A stretch of 9,530 bases of DNA from Vibrio madracius (GTDB lineage: Bacteria; Pseudomonadota; Gammaproteobacteria; Enterobacterales; Vibrionaceae), in the NCBI GenBank assembly GCA_000695745.1, contig ASHK01000204.1:1-9530 (forward strand). The letters run 5' to 3'. The translations under genes were made by a program, and so were the position numbers. The notes under the pieces are model-generated. The model made no database searches, was not told where the DNA came from, and worked only from the letters and a program-made list of their open reading frames with translations. Positions 6,197-9,530 of this stretch are shown one piece after another (position 1 is the stretch's first letter; the number at the start of each line of letters is the position of its first letter).

Positions 6197-8757
6197 TTAT
6201 AACAAACGTTTTAGACGATACAGCTCTTCTAACGCTTGTCGTGGTGTCAGCTCATCCGGATCGAGTTTTGCCAGTGCCTCCTCTACTTCGCTTGGCTCTG
6301 GAATCAAACTCAATTGATTGGCAATATCGACTTGTGGGGCGTCTTTGCTCGTTGGCTTGTTGCCTATTTGCTCTAACTGAGTCAGTTTCTGTCTGGCATT
6401 CTTGATGACCGCTTTGGGAACTCCTGCCAATCCTGCGACAGCAAGACCGTAAGATTTGCTTGCAGCCCCTTCTTGAACCGCATGCATAAAGGCGATGGAG
6501 TCGCCGTGTTCCACGGCATCGAGGTGAACGTTGGCAAGGTGCGGTAGCTGATTAGGCATTTCGGTTAGCTCAAAATAGTGAGTAGCAAATAGGGTCATGG
6601 CACCCACTTTGGTTGCTAGCCATTCAGCACTTGCCCATGCTAGCGATAAACCATCGTAGGTACTGGTTCCGCGACCAATTTCATCCATTAGCACCAGACT
6701 GTTTTCTGTCGCATTGTGCAAGATATTTGCGGTTTCCGTCATCTCGACCATAAACGTAGAGCGGCCAGAGGCCAGATCGTCTGACGCCCCTATCCGTGTG
6801 AAGATGCGATCCAGTGAACCGATCTCAGCAGATTCAGCCGTACATAAGAGCCAATATGAGCCATCAGCGCAATCAGAGCAGTTTGGCGCATATAGGTCGA
6901 CTTACCTCCCATATTAGGCCCGGTAATGATCAACATTTTTCGTTCAGGGTTAAGTGAGATAGGGTTCGCAATGAATGGCTCATCCATCACCTGTTCTACG
7001 ACTGGGTGACGGCCCCCTGAATTCGAATACCAGTATTATCACTGAGAACAGGACGGCAATAATCAAGGCTTTCCGCGCGCTCTGCAAGGTTTTGCAAACA
7101 TCCAGTTGCGACAGAGCGGAAGCGAGGTTTTGTAGTTGATCCAACTGAGGAAGTAACAGATCAAACAGTTGTTCCCATAATTTCTTCTCTAATGCGAGTG
7201 CTTTCGATTTTGAGTTAAGCACTTTGTCTTCATGCTCTTTTAACTCAGGGATAATGTAGCGCTCGGCATTCTTTAACGTCTGACGGCGAATATAGTGTGG
7301 AGGCACTAGGTGACTTTGACCTCGGCTGACTTGAATATAGAAGCCGTGGACATTGTTGTAACCAACCTCAATGTATCGATGCCATGACGATCTCGCTCAT
7401 CATGCTCAAGCTTCTCAAGATAAGCCGTCGCACCATTAGCTAAATCACGCCACTCGTCCAATTCAGCATTGTAGCCATCAGCAATAACGCCACCATCGCG
7501 AATGACCACTGGTGGATTTTCTTTGATAGCACGCTCTAGAAGTTCTGCCATGCTGTCCATGGGGGCAGAGTACTGAGCCAATTGCTGCAAGTACGGATGA
7601 GCAACGGTTTCAAGACTCAGTGCTAGTTCAGGCAAAAGGTTTAGCGCACTGCGTAATCGAGCCATATCTCGTGGTCTTGCAGAGCGAAGTGCTAAAGCGT
7701 GCCAAGATACGTTCGATATCACCAATTTGCTTTAACGTTGGAGAAAGCTCAGTGTATAGCGCCTCTTGTTTGAGTTCTGAAATCGCATCTAAACGGGAGT
7801 TCAGGGTCTTAAAACAGCGCATCGGTTGATGGATCCAGCGTTTGAGCATGCGGCTGCCATCGCTGTTGCGGTGTGATCCAAGACTTCCGCCAAGGTATTA
7901 TCGTAACCACCTGACAAATTCTGAGTTAACTCAAGGTTGCGACGTGTGGCGGCATCCAGTACCACAGATTGATCTTGGCTGACCAGTGTCAATGAGCGGA
8001 TGTGTGGGAGTGCAGTACGCTGAGTATCTTTTACATACTGAATCAAACAGCCCGCTGCGCAAAGTCCGAGTTCACACTCCTCAACCCCAAACCCAATAAG
8101 GTCTTGGTACCAAATTGTTGATTCAGTTGCTGCCTTGCCGTGTCAATCTCAAATTCCCAAATTGGGCGACGACGATTACCATGCGACTCGCCATCAGTTC
8201 AACGGGTTCAAAATCCTCTGGGAATAACAATTCTTTAGGAGCTGTACGTTGCAATTCTGCCAACATTGCTTCTTCGGTACTAGGTTCACAAAGTTGAAAG
8301 CGACCCGAGGTAATATCTAGCGTGGCATAGCCAAATTTACCGTTTTGGTGGTAGATTGCGGCAATGAGGTTATCCAATCGTTCCGATAGTAGGGCTTCAT
8401 CTGAAACGGTTCCTGGCGTGACAATTCGAACCACGCGACGCTCTACCGGACCTTTACTGGTCGCCGGGTCGCCAACTTGCTCGCAGATGGCAACCGATTC
8501 GCCCAGTTGAACCAGTTTTGCTAAGTAGCCTTCTACGGCATGGAAAGGGACACCAGCCATTGGAATGGGCTCGCCCGCGGATGCGCCCCGTTTGGTTAGA
8601 GAAATATCGAGCAGTTGAGACGCACGTTTCGCATCGTCATAAAAGAGCTCGTAAAAATCACCATTCGGTAGAAAAGCAGGATATCTGGATTCTCGGCTTT
8701 GAGTTTCAGATATTGCTGCATCATTGGCGTATGTTTTTGTTCCGCTTTCACTGTCAC
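6197..8757 (-). pseudogene. mutS: DNA mismatch repair protein MutS, disrupted by nine single-base frameshifts
   Basis: MutS recognises mispaired bases and small loops and, with MutL, starts mismatch repair. As given, the gene cannot make it: the frame breaks near 8661, 8182, 8103, 7857, 7695, 7368, 7097, 7015 and 6840. Eight are missing bases and the one at 7694-7696 is an extra A. The first break leads to a stop at 8596, leaving about 53 residues. Undoing all nine gives 856 codons including the stop, 855 residues, the expected length. All hallmarks survive: the mismatch-probing Phe-Tyr-Glu (8648-8656), Walker [10 protein letters not shown] (6895-6921), Walker [16 protein letters not shown] (about 6650-6695) and the ATPase-region FATHYFEL. 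The start is uncertain: GTG at 8757 or 8751 ([13 protein letters not shown]), neither with a clear ribosome binding site. Between the breaks every codon block reads as good Vibrio-type MutS, so the damage is either very recent or a sequencing artefact. Confidence 0.93.
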
Positions 8758-8886
8758 ATCTTTAGCTGCTTGTTTCAATTGCTGCTTAGGATACGTGAAA
8801 CCGACGTGAGCGAAAAGGGAATATAAAAAAGTGGCTCTATGGCTTGGGGTCGTTGTCAAACATTGAGTTGTTTAGGAGTTTACTAG

Positions 8887-9387
8887 ATGAACACTATTGA
8901 AGAGTTAAGTTTCAACCTAGGCGCGTTACTCGAACAGAAAGATCATATCCTGGTGACTGCAGAATCGTGTACTGGCGGTGGGGTAGCGACGGCAATTACC
9001 GATATTGCAGGTAGTTCGGCGTGGTTTGATAGAGCATTTGTCACGTACAGTAATGACGCCAAAATCGATATGCTTGGTGTTGCGACAGAGACCCTCGGGC
9101 AAAGTGGGGCGGTGAGCGAAGCCGTTGTTATCGAAATGGCTCACGGTGCATTACAGCGTTCGAAAGGGACGCTTAGCGTCGCGATCAGTGGAATTGCAGG
9201 CCCCGGTGGTGGCAGTGAAGATAAACCTGTAGGAACGGTCTGTTTTGCTTGGGCCTCTCAGGATGGTTGGCTAAAAGTTGAAACCTGTTTGTTTGATGGT
9301 GATCGCTTTGCCGTTCGTCAACAGGCGGTAATGCATGCATTATTGACCCTACATTGCCATCTATTGGGAGATGAACCGTACTGCTAA
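8887..9387 (+). CDS. pncC: Nicotinamide-nucleotide amidohydrolase PncC (CinA C-terminal family)
   Basis: PncC deamidates nicotinamide mononucleotide to nicotinate mononucleotide, recycling the NMN that NAD+-dependent DNA ligase releases, in the cytoplasm. The protein is 166 residues (E. coli PncC/YgaD has 165) and is the stand-alone CinA C-terminal domain. Motifs are TAESCTGG at 24-31, YSNDAK at 54-59, SGAVSEAVV at 73-81, SGIAGPGG at 101-108 and GTVCFAW at 116-122, followed by FDGDR near 136-140. The start at 8887 is supported by TAGGAG eight bases upstream. The gene is divergent from mutS across about 130 bases, and a candidate -10 TATAAA (in GGAATATAAAAA) lies near 8821. It precedes the SOS promoter, the conserved pncC-recA order, and may be partly cotranscribed with recA because no terminator is visible after its stop. 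It is often labelled cinA, but the N-terminal CinA domain is absent. Confidence 0.95.
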   Translation: MNTIEELSFNLGALLEQKDHILVTAESCTGGGVATAITDIAGSSAWFDRAFVTYSNDAKIDMLGVATETLGQSGAVSEAVVIEMAHGALQRSKGTLSVAISGIAGPGGGSEDKPVGTVCFAWASQDGWLKVETCLFDGDRFAVRQQAVMHALLTLHCHLLGDEPYC

Positions 9388-9449
9388 TAAATAAACGCTC
9401 TGGTCATCAATAAGTTGCCATTTGCGTCGGAAAAATTTTCATACAGGCC

Positions 9450-9477
9450 TGGACACTGTATGAATCAACAGTATAAT
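9450..9477 (+). promoter_or_regulatory. SOS promoter, probably of recA
   Basis: A -35 candidate TGGACA (9450-9455, 5 of 6 consensus matches) and a perfect -10 TATAAT (9472-9477) are separated by 16 bp. That spacer is exactly the LexA box. Transcription would begin near 9484. The coding region lies beyond the window. The preceding pncC and the strength of the box make recA the expected gene. Confidence 0.85.
9456..9471. promoter_or_regulatory. LexA (SOS) box
   Basis: CTGTATGAATCAACAG matches the gammaproteobacterial consensus CTGT-N8-ACAG exactly, and the flanking bases extend it to ACTG...CAGTA. It fills the spacer between -35 and -10, so bound LexA would exclude RNA polymerase until DNA damage triggers its cleavage. 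Confidence 0.93.
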
Positions 9478-9530
9478 AAAACCATATCGCATGACTTAAG
9501 CTAATCGCTCATTAATTAGAAAACAGCAAA

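Noticed and set aside
6197..8757. Several separate small proteins encoded by the open stretches on the mutS minus strand
   Set aside because: Each is a consecutive segment of one MutS joined by single-base frame changes. Their divergent tails are out-of-frame translation.
6197..8757. Programmed ribosomal frameshifting as the reason for the mutS breaks
   Set aside because: Nine independent sites without slippery heptamers or a consistent shift direction do not fit any known programmed mechanism.
1..9530. Mobile element, CRISPR array, prophage or defence island
   Set aside because: No repeat array, transposase, integrase, attachment-like repeat or abrupt composition change was seen. The window is core-genome synteny.

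Overview
The window looks like a Vibrio (Vibrionaceae) chromosome segment. Gene content, gene order and protein sequences all point there: pyrBI, argF, arcA, rraB, mutS, pncC and then the SOS-controlled promoter expected for recA. The argF/rraB/pyrBI neighbourhood is also found in enterobacteria, so most of the window is ordinary core chromosome. No mobile element, CRISPR array, tRNA or rRNA was seen.

Bases 1-4170 are a minus-strand block for carbamoyl-phosphate, arginine and pyrimidine metabolism. arcA (arginine deiminase) ends in a strong terminator. argF (ornithine carbamoyltransferase) follows, with its own promoter overlapped by two ARG-box-like sites spaced exactly as ArgR tandem sites are. 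Next comes pyrBI (aspartate carbamoyltransferase catalytic and regulatory chains) behind a classic UTP-sensing leader: perfect TATAAT, an AATTTG start site, a U-rich leader coding region and an intrinsic terminator inside that region. Together the enzymes can make citrulline from arginine, interconvert citrulline and carbamoyl phosphate, and commit carbamoyl phosphate to pyrimidines. No carbamate kinase gene is present.

Bases 4171-4732 are a long divergent intergenic region. It holds an unannotated 16-codon ORF with a good ribosome binding site and a set of competing hairpins ahead of rraB. rraB (inhibitor of RNase E) on the plus strand ends in a clear terminator. It is followed by a 266-residue protein resembling the non-catalytic N-terminal domains of GH2 beta-mannosidases, with no catalytic barrel.

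Bases 6197-8757 (minus) carry mutS, broken by nine single-base indels (eight deletions, one insertion). Undoing them gives a full-length 855-residue MutS with all motifs intact. The flanking genes have no indels. This is either a real mutator pseudogene or a locally poor consensus sequence, and it is the most notable observation here. pncC (NMN deamidase) follows on the plus strand. The window ends in a promoter with a consensus LexA box between -35 and -10, almost certainly that of recA.
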